From NCBI GenBank assembly GCA_910589415.1, contig OU342635.1:39024929-39088928 (forward strand): 64,000 nucleotides of DNA, in the 5' to 3' direction. The position numbers and the translations under genes were made by a program. This stretch comes from Malachius bipustulatus. Lineage: Eukaryota > Arthropoda > Insecta > Coleoptera > Melyridae. Below are positions 1 to 11,674 of this stretch, one piece after another; position 1 is the first letter of the stretch; the number at the start of each line of letters is the position of its first letter. Under the pieces are notes generated by a model. That model made no database searches, had not been told where the DNA came from, and worked only from the letters and a program-made list of their open reading frames with translations.

Positions 1-620
1 TCTTTTTGTGGGAGTTGTAGTTGAAGTTATTATAGAAACAATTATGTAACTGAATATTTAATTCTGGCTTAATTTTATCGTAATTTTCTTGGGATTTATG
101 TAACAAACAAACAACAAACAGTTGTTGTTTGTAGGCCTGTAAGTGAACTCCAGATCATTCCCCCTTATAGCTACCGGTTGAGGTCATACTAAGGAAGCTT
201 TAAAACAATAAGTGCTGTGGCACTGCCGAGGTTAAGATTTCATAACAACAATTTCCATACTTTTATGGTAACTTTTGTTGCTCGTCAAAATCTCTTAAAA
301 TTATGATAATTATTATTACGATCTGAAGAAATATACATTGAAAAAAATTCCATAGATAGTTTGATAGAAAGCTTACAGATATTATTATCGAACACCTTGA
401 AATTGGCCATTTGAACCAAAAATAACACCTTGTTGGAGGCAAAATTACAAACTCAATAGGAAATCATTCTTGTCTTCGACATGACAACATCGCGCACATA
501 ACTGAAACACGAAACTGAAATGCAAAAATTCGTGCGCCAGTGCTTCTGAAATATTAATTAACCAACTCTAATATGTATACTTACACCTATTTACCTACAC
601 ACGCAAATGTTAGGGTTGGT
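1..620. other. Upstream flank of gene A, no feature seen
   Basis: AT-rich sequence without a convincing open frame or repeat. It would hold the distal promoter of gene A. Confidence 0.5.
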
Positions 621-634
621 TAGCGACTGTAAAC

Positions 635-642
635 GATAAAAG
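635..642 (+). promoter_or_regulatory. TATA-like box of gene A
   Basis: GATAAAAG lies about 25 bp before a CCAGTC initiator-like sequence (around 658-663) and about 35 bp before the ATG at 675. This implies a very short 5' leader. It is used to support the exon 1 start; no experimental evidence. Confidence 0.45.
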
Positions 643-674
643 CCAGCTTCATCCATCCAGTCGGGCCATTCCTG

Positions 675-948
675 ATGATGAAACTAATCGGTGTGGTGGT
701 TGTGTGTGTAATTGTGCGGTCCACCGTCGCGACCACATGGCTCGCGTCGATGCTCACACCCCGGGGGCTCGAGCTGGGGGGTGGCCTGAGCATGCATCTC
801 GAAAGCCACCCGGGGAGTGCCGGGAATGCGACGTGGTTTGACAAACATGCCGTCAGGGTGGATTACAGGGGGTTCGGAGTCAGGGTTGGGAAGGAAAGGG
901 GGAAGGAAGGAGTTCAGTTGGGGCTGGTGATTAAAAATAATGGAGAGG
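675..948 (+). CDS. Gene A exon 1 (signal peptide exon)
   Basis: Starts at ATGATG (675 or 678) and ends before the donor GTAAGT at 949. It encodes residues 1-91 plus one base of codon 92. The segment ending VQLGLVIKNNGEG lines up with the NVGLSLRPSPSGEG segment that precedes the basic patch in gene B, which supports its place directly upstream of the DUF1676 exon. Confidence 0.65.
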
Positions 949-3900
949 GTAAGTGGTGAGGAAGATTAGCTTGTGCGATGAAAATTGGAGATAGGGGAGA
1001 AGTTGTGGTGTTTTGTTTATATTAGTGAAAGACTTGAGGATGTAGTTGAAACAAGGCGACAATAAACAAATAATAAAGTGCTATGTGTGGTTATTAAACG
1101 ACGATGATTCGGAAACTTCTACAATATTATGCGTATAATAAACAGATGTTTATTATAACAATTCCGTTTTAATTTCAGCTGTTAGTTATAATAGGTTGCT
1201 TGTGTCCTTTTGTCCTTTTCATTTAGATATATCTACCGAGTTGGAATTAAATATTTATATATTTACCCTATTTGGCTGCTAGTTATAACTAATTTGTATT
1301 TTTGGAGACGCTTTAGTTTCTGTTCTTCAGTATTTTAATGTAAATGCAGCATCATGTAACTTTTATCTTAAAATTGAATGCAACCAATTCCATAGTTTGT
1401 TAGTATCCAAAAAAGTTGTTCTTTTCAAACCCCATACCTGCATTTGCGGCAAGGGAATATTTGAAACGCCGTTTGCTTGTTTTCTTGTAAAATTTGAGGC
1501 AGATAATTCAGACTAGATCAAATAAGAAAGGCATCTTAGGGTCATTATAGCATCAGAAAGGATTTACCGAAACGACAGCAAGTAATATGATTGTTTGACT
1601 ATTCTTATCCCAAGTGAAAAGGTGGTAGTTTCAATGATATAGGTACCCATAACTGACTTAGTGGGTACCTCATATAGCGAATAAGTTTGACGGTACAGAT
1701 TCTTCAGTAATAGGTATCTTAGCTTAAATTTTTGAAAGACATGTTCCTACTATCAAATAACTCCTTCATAGCTTGTTCTATCCATTTATTATACCGATTT
1801 GTAGCAGACGACCTTAACTTATTGGGTTGCTTTGCGGGGAGACTTGAAAGGACTCTATTATGGCGAAGAAATCCTGTTGGGACCACATGTTCCCCAGTCC
1901 CAAGTCATTGAATTGGAGAAGGATAAAGTCGTTTAGCATGGCTTTGTAGCACTCCCTGTCCACAATAGTCATTTGACCCGCGGCGTTTTAAAAAAAATAG
2001 GATCTCCATCGTAAACAGCACATACACCATGCAGTAACTTTTGAGCGGGTGGAATCGCTCTTCGTGGGCTCTAATAAGCAAATCTTTGGTGCCCCAGGTG
2101 CGATAATTTTGTTTATTCACATATTCGTTGGCCACATAGGCATTGTTGCTCATGATGATTTTAGATGAAAAGTTGTCTTCCTCATGGTCAAGATTTAGGT
2201 TGATTGAACAGCTGATGCACCGCTAGTGCATAAAAAAATAACAGAATGTTTAAAATTTCTATCAGTTTTATGGATTGTACTTATTTTCCACAGGAGACCG
2301 AGCACTTCAGGAGAAACTTTTTGATTGAACCTTCTATTCATTGCAGTGATAAAAAAGATGTTCTCCTATTTTTTTTTCTTTACAAAGCTAATCTATTTTT
2401 TTGATTAGCAATTCTAAGCTTTTTTTCGAGTCCTTTTTCACTAGTGAACTTTGAACAAGAATTTCTCATTATTTTGAAACGGGGAATACATAATATCCTT
2501 ATTATGTTTAGGCTAGAGGGTGATTTTTACCCATGTAGCCTATATAATGTGTAATGAACTCAATAAATCTGATATAGAAGATATGATTTCATTAAAGAAT
2601 GAGTATATCATTTTTTTATATGTAGGTATATAGAATGATTACGAAAGTATAATTAATCGTTCAAAAGTAAAGCGTTTCATAACTTCATTATTTTCCGACC
2701 TTCCACCCATTAATTGGAAAAGCTTGGCTTTATATAACCACATCTTTGTTTTAAGTTAGTTTTCTAGCAGATATTACATTCTATAAATAGAAAATCACGA
2801 GGCTTTACTGTCTCAAACATGTGACTGGGGCTGTAAAACCTATCGCCAATCCATGATATTCAAAATAACACTACCTGACCAGGTGAATCTGCTATCCTTT
2901 ATTGTGAAATATATAAACGACGGTGATATTTTCACAATTGTAGAGAATACAGAAAAGAAAATAAATAAAAGAGAAAACTCCAAGCATCCCTTACCTGTTC
3001 AATAAGCATCGAGACCTCTACATCAGACTCGACCGCTCCAATAATAGTATTCAATAGGAAGATTTCATTGTTATGTAGCCAATTTTTTTCTAGACTGACA
3101 GTAAGTCTGTCTGCAATTTATTGTGTGAAAAAGGAACGGTATGTCGGCTCAATAATAGATGTCTCGTACATAACATCTTTTATTCGATAGTTACATGTAC
3201 CTTAGACGTGAAGATGGTCCATCTTGATTTTATTTTGAAAATTCAATAGAGTTGTCTTTGAGCAAGAAATCAAGAATTCAACTAAATTGCAACATCGATC
3301 GTTTGTCTTATTTCTAAACGGTGTAGCTAACCCCAAGTCAATTAAATGACATCAATTCGTTGCAGCCGCGTCAAAAACAAAAAATTGCTCATGGTAAATT
3401 TGAATGAAACAATTTGAATTTCCTTTCGACTTGAAATAAAAAAATGCTTAACATTGCAAACAGTTTTTTTCTGGTGGAAATTTACGAGATAGAATTAACT
3501 GTTCGGAGGGGTGCTTGGATTTTTTTATTTTTTCTCTTTTCTTTACGTATTTATGTACGAGTTTGCATATAAGCTAAGCCGTTATACATAACAAAATACG
3601 TAATGAAAACGAATATTCACACTCCAGAATAGATGAGGCTTCCAGCTTCAAGCTCTGGAGAATTCTGCGGCAAAATTAAATGAAGCGAAAGGTTGAAATG
3701 AAACGAAGCCGTGTGTATGATCCTGATATAATGAACAATGCTTTTCTCGTGCTGGTCGTTTATTATTTCATTACTTATCATTTACTTACAGCCAATATTA
3801 TAAAGGTGTATTAGGCTAACGGGCAGATTTCTGTGCTCGTTGTTGAAGCTAATATCGATCAAATGACTTTTGTTAACATTTTTTTAACTATTTTTATGTC

Positions 3901-6900
3901 AAAAATAGATAAATTTAAAAAAATAATTACTTAAACTCAATACCTTCTCCAGAAATGGTCACAGAAGTCTACCCGTTAACTTAATGGGCTTTTATAATAC
4001 TCGCTGTTAATTTAATATTAAATAATAATTAAGAGAGCAAATACATCAAGTTCAAGCAAATAAACCCTTTCAACCTCCCAAAACAATAACTTCCATAATA
4101 TGATAGAATTGCGGGATATAATATTCCAAAAATGCCCCGAAATAATGTTACGGGTAAACACAAATGTGTACAAAGTTGTATAAATAAAAGTATTCTCCTA
4201 ATATATTTTGTTCAATGGATCTTTGCGTGCCGTCGTAACTATCAATCGTATGAATTAAATCGACTCAGAATTTCCTCTTTGATCAGAGAGTGACGTTCCT
4301 ATGTTGTTATTGTAGTAGGTGTACACGGTGTTTGTGTAACTGAAAAGAGTATAAGTGTGTATTGTTGGTCGCGTAATAGGGGTACCACTTACAAGTGATT
4401 TAAATTTACGCAACACTTTATACAACACAGTTTATACACATCTTCCTGGTTGTAATAATTATTATGAGCTAGAAATTTAACTTCAAATTATATTCACGGA
4501 CGTCTACGAGCCCTCAACCCCTATACAAACTACCTGATTGACAAAATAGGTGACATGAAGCAAAGGTGGTAAGCACAATACAATAAGCCCATGAGGATCA
4601 AATGCTTCCGGCGATCCTGGATCAGACGGCCCTCGAAAGGAAAAAAATGCAAGTAGAATGAATGTACCAGTAAATTGATTGAGCAGCTCCTGAGCTTGGG
4701 TTGATTCTAATTTCCATTAAAATAGGTTATGCTATAAAAGGTGTTGAGAGATAATCAGTTTACAGTTTCAGTTTACCTCACTTTCCTCGCGGTAGGTAAC
4801 CATCTTTTTGTACTTTTTACTTAAAACAAAATGATCACTTTTACCTTAGTGAATGACCATCATGTGGTACCAGATTTGTACACCGAAAGGTGCAATGTTG
4901 CCACAATGAAAATGGAACGATCTAACCCTTCATCGTCGTTCGTCCTTTTAAGTGGAAACATCCATCTTCTCCCCTAAATCAAAATGCGTTATCGCAAGAT
5001 CAAATATTAAGAAGATTTTCGAAATCAAATTAATGTGTAAAAAAATATTTTCAGGACGAGGAAAAAAAGGTGGTAACGACATGATGCTTCCGTTGGTCCT
5101 GGGTTTCAAGATGGCCACAGTGACGACCGTGGCCTTCACGGCTGTGAAGTTCCTGGTGTTCAAGGCCATCGCAGTAGCATCTCTGGCATTGATAGCGACA
5201 GTCTCATTGCTGGTGACCATCTTGTTCAAGAAAGGCGGCCACCACGAAAGTGGCGGACATCACATGCCCTACTATGGGGGATGGGAATCGAGCGAACATT
5301 ATCCTTCGTTCTCTGGCGCTGGAGGTAAGTGGGCATACATTTAATGTTTGATTTTTCTATTTGACTTCCTTTATTGTAAGGCAATATTTTTTTCTTCAAT
5401 ATGGAAGATAAGACACAACTATACAGGGTGAGGCGCGAGAACCTTAGGGCATTTTTATATGGAGAAGTCCTGGGAGTAGAAGTCTAAAAATTTGTGCGTG
5501 TATAATTTCGGTTTTGACGAGCTGAACTAAAATATTCACAACCCCACACCACTTCCGGTTTTACCGGAAGTTGCCATATTTTTCTTTTTTTAAATGGTAC
5601 ACTCTATATATTATTACATTTTCGGATTGCCTGAAAAACAGTAATGAAAATGATGTTTACAGTTCAAATTTGTAACGACCAAATAATGAGTTATAAACAA
5701 ATGAAAATAGCAATTTTCCATTTTCAAAGCAGCTTAGCTTGAAAACGAGTCAAGATATCGGGAAACGGCTTACATGTCCCTATTCTAACTTTTTGTATAC
5801 TACGCTGGAGTACCTACGAAAAAAAATATATTTTATTAATTTTTTTTTGAAAATCGCTGATTTTTCATCACTTCGTATACAAATTTCATCAGCACCATTG
5901 GATACTACGTGAAAAGTTAAGACAGGGACATGTAAGCCGTTTTCCGATATCTTGACCCGTTTTCGACCTAAGCTGCTTTGAAAATGGAAAATTGCGATTT
6001 TCATTTGTTTATAACTCATAAACCACTAGTTCCAATTTTGAACTATAAAGACCATTTTTATTACATTTTTTCAGGCAATCTGAAAATGTAATAATATACA
6101 GATTGTCCCATTTAAAATAAGATAGTTGATGGCAACTTCCGGTATAACCGGAAATGGTGAGGGGTTGTGAATATTTTAGTTCAGCTTGTCAAAACCGAAA
6201 TTATACACGTACAAATTTTTAGACTTCTACTCCCAGGACTTCTCCATATAAAAATGCCCTAAGGTTCTTGCGCCGCACCCTGTACTTTTTCCACGAAGTA
6301 TGGTGGGTGTCATTTTTGGGGCCGTATTTTTGTTTGTTTTTTTGTTTATGTATGTTGTCGGGTCCCACAGGCTTATTATTGTTGTCAAGAACTGAAAAAT
6401 TCACCTGACAGTCTTCTGCCTAAAGATGTCCCCTTTACAATTTCGAGTAGAATAGGTGGGAAATTTCTCTGAGAGTCCAGACTTGAATTTTCGGATAAAT
6501 TCTTGCCGCAAATTTTGACATACTGCCTTTGGTGGGGGCAGAAAATCTCTGCTGCCTGCTGAAACGGCATCAGCTAGTTTGTTCGTTTTCTGCCTAGTAA
6601 AGTGCTTTTAGCCTGATCGATGATGCCTCGCAGTTTCCTTTGGCCAAAAACGCCATTTCAAAAAATCTTTCATTCGTCAATTACTTCCTCTCTTGTTGTT
6701 TCTTCATATCTGCTATGCTTTTCACTTTTATTAGTGATGAGAGTATTACGACAGGGATAATTTTTCATGGGGATAATTTTTAACCGATATGCTCTTCATT
6801 TTATCAAGTGCTTGAATAAGGGAAAACAAAAAACAACAAAAAGTCTTATAAGTTTTCCAATCGTCATTTGATTTAATTTTAAGAAAAAAATTCTTAAGTA

Positions 6901-8846
6901 TTTTTAATGAACGGAAATATAACCATTAAACGACAAATAGGAAATTGCAAAGAGTTTCAATTACAAAGCTCTTTAATTTACAGAAAGATACCAATTACTT
7001 AGATACTTGTAGTAATGAAAGTATAAAAATTGATGATTAAATTTGCGCTAAATTTAATAATGAGGCACGAATAATAATTGAAATGACTATCTGGAGCAAT
7101 AAAAGTCTAATCAAATTAGCCTTTTTATAAATCCTCATTAGCAAGTTGGTATTGTCCACACTTCAAGGATCTTTAGATGCTCATCAAATAAATCAAAACG
7201 TCACATGCATGAGAAATTTTCAGAAAAAATTATGATGCACTACATAATGTTTTTTATGTTAGTTAAAATATACTTGATTCGGTTGGTTAGTGTTGGGAAA
7301 TTTCGCCAGTACAACAATGTATTATTAAATATGCTTCGGTCAGTTGATGTGTGAAGTAGACTGACCACTAGTAGTGGAGTTACTTATTAATTAGGTTAGA
7401 AGTTTTAATGGCACACTAAAAAATAAGAGCAGAACATCGCGAATTTACTCGATTCAAGTCAATACTAACTAGTGATGGTTTGTTGCGTCCAAAAATAGAT
7501 GCGCCGTGTCATTTTGATAGGTCGGTGAAATTAAATTATAAATGGGGAGTGTACATTGACTTGTTAACCATCAATTTTAAATATGGTTTGAAGCTAATTT
7601 TAAATTATTTTGAACTTGGTAACGGAACAGTCTAAGTTGTTGTTCAGTAAATGTGAAACGGTCAACCACTCCACGCGTTTGTGAGTATTTAGACGCAAAA
7701 CTATTTTTTGAGAAAATATATTTTGGACCTTGTATCAGAAGACTATCTGTCAGAAGAATACTATCAGCTGTATGAATGCACTAACAAGACAGTGGAACCC
7801 GACAACATATCAGCAATTGTCCTAAAAAAATGCTCCCCAGAAATGGCACCTATCTTTGTAGGCCACTTGATATATTATCTTATCAGTCTGGTGCTTTCCT
7901 TTAATCATGTAAGTCTGCTAGCTCGTATATACACCCGTCCCAAAAAAGGGGTAGAAAACACTGCCTCGCAACTATATCGACCTGTTGATCTGCTTTCCAA
8001 GATCTCCAAGGTTATAGCTCGAGAAAGTCATCAATTCAAAAATTATTTCTTTCCTGGATCAAGCTAGGACTCTGAGTGATTACCAGTATGTTTTTCGGTT
8101 TACATCGACTTGATCTGTCTATATTGACTACATCTACCACCGACTTGACGACTTATACGGGTCACTTCTTTGTTCATTCATTGGAAAGTTTTCAGACGCG
8201 CAGGCTGAAGCCTTAGACATCTCAAAGACGTTTGATGGAATTTGAATGCGGGTCTGCCTGGTAAACTTCCCTCGTATTGTCTTCCTCCTAAACTCTGTAA
8301 ATGGACCTCCATTTTCCTTTAACATTGATGTTTACATGTCGCTAAAGCCGTACCATAATCTAACTCTTATACCGCCACAATAGGAGTGCCCAAGGACTCG
8401 ATGTTATCACCCACTCTATTTCTTATATCCTGCTTGATTTAACCGGGAATTCACATTTCCGAAAGCTATCAAGGTTGCCCTTTTATGTGATGTTTATTTG
8501 TACTTATATTATATTATTATTATCGTGGTATATATTTCTTTTTGATGTACGAACTAATATCAAAATCTCTCCAGGCAGCGAAAGTTACGCTTACCAACCA
8601 AGCGCCAGCGGGAACATGATGGCTTATCACGGCTACGCCGGCATTGAAGCTCAAGGGCAATCCTCCAACTTATATGCAGCAGTTGCGGCTCCTCCAGAGA
8701 ACGCCACCGCCCCGGCATCCAGTGGAGGTTCAGCCGTTCCTCAGCAGACGGCAGCCGTTGCCAGGAGAAGAGACGTTGCCAGGAAAAAGACTGTCTCATA
8801 TAAACCACCCGTATTGACCATACATAGGTATTCTGTTGAGTCCTAG
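675..8846 (+). CDS. Osiris-like DUF1676 protein, divergent, cysteine-poor (3 exons, 271 aa)
   Basis: Join 675-948, 5055-5324, 8575-8846; 816 nt with both junctions splitting a Gly codon after its first base, so the frame is continuous. Seen: signal peptide MMKLIGVVVVCVIVRSTVA (1-19), a 70-residue linker rich in Gly and charge, then a basic RGKK patch (93-96) followed by a Lys-punctuated hydrophobic stretch (101-149) of the kind that defines DUF1676, a GGHHESGGHH linker, and a degenerate C-terminal MMAY-HGY (196-202) where family members have AQxLAY. Known: Osiris proteins enter the secretory pathway and act in cuticle-forming epithelia. Odd: the paired-cysteine region found in genes B and C is missing, and the tail is long and Ala/Pro-rich. 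The start is chosen because a TATA-like box lies about 35 bp upstream. An unseen 5' exon or an alternative promoter is possible. A weak ATTAAA polyadenylation signal lies at 9158-9163. The family call is firmer than the exon 1 assignment. Confidence 0.75.
1641..1670. repeat. Small perfect hairpin
   Basis: AGGTACCCA (1641-1649) is followed after 12 nt by its exact complement TGGGTACCT (1662-1670). Function unknown; it may be a MITE remnant. Confidence 0.4.
1800..2165 (-). pseudogene. Mariner-type transposase fragment (rosa-like), broken
   Basis: The minus strand encodes YVNKQNYRTWGTK, a hallmark of mariner transposases just after the first catalytic Asp, then HPLKSYCMVY, GNMWSQQD with the second catalytic Asp near 1870, and further degenerate sequence. 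A run of A/T near 1989 shifts the frame, and the first Asp motif (SDEAHF) has decayed to MSNNAYV. No TIRs were located, so only the middle of the gene survives. It lies in intron 1 of gene A, opposite strand. It is related to the mariner copy at 58 kb. Confidence 0.65.
3786..4010. mobile_element. 225-bp TIR element, family 1 copy 1
   Basis: Non-coding palindromic-ended element beginning TTACAGCCAATATTATAAA and ending with the inverted sequence TTTATAATACTCGCTGTTAA. It shares its ends and internal blocks (AAGCTAATATCGA; CTTCTCCAGAAA) with copies at 13249-13473 and 52403-52635. The TTA/TAA ends suggest a TA target duplication as in mariner-mobilised MITEs. Confidence 0.75.
5055..5324 (+). CDS. 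Gene A exon 2 (DUF1676 hydrophobic segment)
   Basis: Acceptor TTTTCAG ends at 5054 and donor GTAAGT starts at 5325. It encodes the RGKK basic patch, the FKMA/VKFL/FKAI hydrophobic ladder and the His/Gly linker. This is the strongest family evidence in gene A. The open frame upstream to 4952 is intron read-through. Confidence 0.88.
5422..6284. mobile_element. Long fold-back MITE (863 bp)
   Basis: Arms of about 370 bp (5422-5795 and 5910-6284) are near-complementary along their whole length, separated by about 115 bp. It ends TACAGGGTG...CACCCTGTA, consistent with a TA duplication flanking CAGGGTG termini. No coding capacity; open frames inside it are palindrome by-products. It lies in intron 2 of gene A. 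Diverged relatives are visible at 42820-43075 and possibly 22390-22750. Confidence 0.88.
7690..8462 (+). pseudogene. Non-LTR retrotransposon RT relic
   Basis: Plus-strand translation gives the finger and palm motifs of a Jockey-superfamily reverse transcriptase in order: EPDNISAIVLKKCSPEMAPI, then YRPVDLLSKISKVI (usual form YRPIaLLs-iSKv), then GVPKDSMLSPTLFLI (usual GVPQGSvLSPtLFl). Many stops separate them, and the YADD catalytic block and everything downstream are missing. It is truncated at both ends, sits in intron 2 of gene A in sense orientation, and ends about 110 bp before exon 3. Confidence 0.75.
8575..8846 (+). CDS. Gene A exon 3 (C-terminal tail)
   Basis: Acceptor CTCTCCAG ends at 8574; the stop TAG is at 8844-8846. 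It encodes a degenerate AY motif (MMAYHGY) and an Ala/Pro/Gln-rich tail ending in Arg/Lys-rich sequence. The exon is clearly GC-richer than the flanking intron, as expected of coding sequence. A retrotransposon relic ends about 110 bp upstream. Confidence 0.72.
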
Positions 8847-9085
8847 GATGACGTTTAATTAGATGAAGCTGAGAATTAATATTTATTTTGCTCGATTCTG
8901 TATGAGATAATTTTTCTGCTGCAGATCGTAGATCAATCTAACTGTACGTTTCGGCGACCCACACTTAAGAAAATGTAAGTGGGTAGAAAAAATTATTGAT
9001 ATTGTCATGCAGGTATCATATTAATTATCCATTTATGTTTAAAAGTGCTTTGATTATTTGCCATTATTAAGTTTTTTTTTGCAAT

Positions 9086-9099
9086 ATATGACGTCATAT
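9086..9099. promoter_or_regulatory. CRE/ATF-like 14-bp palindrome
   Basis: ATATGACGTCATAT is a perfect palindrome centred on TGACGTCA, the bZIP CREB/ATF consensus. It lies about 240 bp past the gene A stop. Binding is only inferred. Confidence 0.35.
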
Positions 9100-10911
9100 T
9101 CATTGTTTTCATTTATTTGTGATGTAATTTTGATTATTTTTGTTAAATTAGATTGTTATTAAAGTCAAGGAATAATGAACATGATGTCACCAATTGAAAA
9201 CTTGTTTCCTGATTTTCTCGAAAATGGCTTAACAGAATTTACATGAAACTGCAGCAGCAGAAGCAGCTTTTCAAGCTCAATTCTCAAGCCAATAACTCAA
9301 TCTTAAGTTTTTACCATCAAAATCCCTGTAGTGCGTCGACCAGTGAAGAAACATCCTGCATAATATGATAATAACTAAATAATAGTTGGATCGATCGGAG
9401 AAAATAAGCGATAACCTCGTTTCTGATTTAATAATTATTGCAGTAAAATGAACAGTTAAGCAGCTGTAGAAGCTGCATTTTCATACACAATTATAGATAA
9501 TTGATAATTATTATATCTTAGTTCATCTAATTTCTATAGAATAATAAATTACAAAGAAATAAGAAACATACTTCCGAGATAAAGGCTCATTTATTTACTT
9601 ACTAGAAATCGCCAAAAATATTTTAAATTCACAAACTTTTATGTTTTACTATTTAGTTTTGTAATAACTGTTGAAAGTGTATTATTTATTATTTATTTAA
9701 TTTATTGATTATTTGTTAATTTATTAAATGAACACAATGTGATTATTAAACTGATGTATTATTATTTAAACGGTTACAATTTTTCTCATAACTTACAGTT
9801 CTTATAAATTATTAGCCAAGTAACATCGAGCTTATAATAAACAATCATTATTAAGCTTTAGGAAAAGAAAAAAAAAGAAACTCAAATGGAAATACACGTT
9901 AAATAAACAATGAATAGCTAATTTATTTTGTACGTGTGCTTAAAGGAGATAACAATTTTCCAATTATAAATTTTCCCGCATTGGAAAACTGTCTTCAGGA
10001 AAATATTCATCAAAAACTTGTACCTATGTACTTTTATTGTTTCTTTTATTATTTTTAGGTATGTATACAAGAAATAATCAGGATAAAGAATTAGCTTGAG
10101 AGTACTAAATTAAAAATGTTTGCGCCGGAAGACATTGAAACATTCAAGCATTGTACATACACAGGACTTTGCGACACAAGGAGTAAGCCTCTGCGGAAGT
10201 AAGATCGTGGTAAGAAGAGGTTTCGCATACATGAACCCCATACATGAACCCCTACAAGATCGATCGTTATGGTCAAAGAAAAGGAAAAGCTCTTGTATTC
10301 TGCTCGTTTAGCTTTATAAAATATCTGTTCAAGTTACAGTAAGAATTTTATCAACATTTTCGTTCGATATCTGCTCTCTCTCTATGGAAATCACTGTTAT
10401 CCATGGACAATCATCTGCTTTAAGACAATGGCGAGTTAAAGCAAAGAAAGCTGAATACTCTCAAATGAGCAATTTATTAGTTTTTTTATGGAACAAAGAA
10501 GCAAAAGGAAAATAAGTCTTGTTTAATATAAAACAAATAATGTAAATCGTATACATGAAGCTAACGATAAAGTTCAGTAATAAGAAGTACAACTGTGAGC
10601 CACAAGAAGATATGATTAAAGAGTACCAGTAAACGTGTTAGTGCTCCTAATTCGTAGTTTGAAAGTATGCAAGGAAATAATAATATTTCATCAAACCTTT
10701 GTCGAAAACTGAGTTGCACGCCAGTGTATGTGGTAATTAAATTTTGAGAATTTTCCAATCAAATTTCTTGAAATATTCCATTAAGGCATGTCCACTGGTT
10801 ATTGATAGATTGATAATATGCGAAGTGATCGGGTTTTCATTGCGACTCTCTGTTTATTATACAGGGTAGGGTGTCCCAGTTATTTCTCCGCAAAATTCAC
10901 AATTAAAATTA

Positions 10912-11674
10912 TACAGGGTGATTCAAAATTCAATGCAAATATTTTAAGGGCGTATTTACCAGCCAAAAATAAGAAAACATTTTCATATAATCGTATGTCC
11001 TAACTTGCTTAGTTTTCTAGATACAGGAGGTAAAATAAAAAAAAATCGATTTTTTATTAATTACTCAAAAACCTTTCAGCCAATTTAAATAAAATTTGGT
11101 AGGCTTATTTGTCGTTATAAGGAACTTCCTTTGATGGGAATAACATAAATCTATTAATTCCAGTGGCGTCTCAGGAGGCTACCTACTTGAAACTTATAGG
11201 TAAAATTATGGTACGCCACTGCTCTTTTGACCATTTATATTTTTTTTAGATTAAGCGGTCAATAATGTAACTTTCTTGCCTCCTGAGCTTTACTCGTATC
11301 TAGCTTTGTTTCCAAGAAAAAAATCAACATCTGTGCCAGGCGCTATTAAAACAAGTATACCTAATAAATTCACATCGATTATTATTGAGATTCACTAATT
11401 TTTAAAATTTTACTTAGCCTAGATAACAAATACATAAAAAATATTCCCATCAAAGGAAGGCCCTTATGACAACAAATAAGTCTATAAAATTTTATTTAAA
11501 TTGGCTGAGAGGTTTTTGAGAAATTGATAAAAATCGATTTTTTTTCAAAATTTCACCCCCTGTATCTAGAAAACGGAGAAAGTTAGGACATACGATTATA
11601 TGAAAAAAACTTCCTGTTTTTGGCTGGTAAATACGCCCTTAAAATATTTGCACTGAATTTTGAATCATCCTGTA
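10912..11674. mobile_element. Long fold-back MITE (763 bp), second family
   Basis: Arms of about 229 bp (10912-11140 and 11447-11674) are highly complementary. The ends are TACAGGGTGATTCAAAATTC and its near-exact inverse, with TA at each border. The middle (11141-11446) is unique and itself carries a smaller inverted repeat (11161-11221). Non-coding. Confidence 0.88.
11161..11221. repeat. Small CAGTGGCGT inverted repeat nested in the fold-back element
   Basis: CAGTGGCGT (11161-11169) and ACGCCACTG (11213-11221) are exact inverse copies, resembling hAT-type termini. The same end sequence occurs at 11783 (CAGTGGCGTAC) and inverted at 14121-14131, where it borders GC-rich sequence. Confidence 0.5.

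Larger units (their letters stand above)
949..5054 (+). other. Intron 1 of gene A
   Basis: 4.1 kb intron (GTAAGT...TTTTCAG). It holds a small hairpin (1641-1670), a mariner-type transposase fragment (about 1800-2165) and a 225-bp TIR element (3786-4010). The rest is AT-rich with nothing recognisable. Confidence 0.6.
5325..8574 (+). other. Intron 2 of gene A
   Basis: 3.25 kb intron (GTAAGT...CTCTCCAG). It contains the fold-back MITE (5422-6284) and an RT relic (7690-8462). The stretch 6285-7689 is AT-rich with no recognisable feature. Confidence 0.6.

Noticed and set aside
4952..5054. Open frame upstream of gene A exon 2, as if a start lay at 4952
   Set aside because: No credible start context, and a good acceptor with matching phase lies at 5054; the extension is intron read-through.
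5780..6570. Minus-strand open frames in the 5.4-6.6 kb region
   Set aside because: Mostly products of the fold-back MITE arms; no domain or codon bias.
8475..8574. Hydrophobic open frame joined to gene A exon 3, resembling a membrane segment
   Set aside because: It precedes a clear acceptor whose phase fits exon 2; the hydrophobic residues come from T-rich intron sequence.
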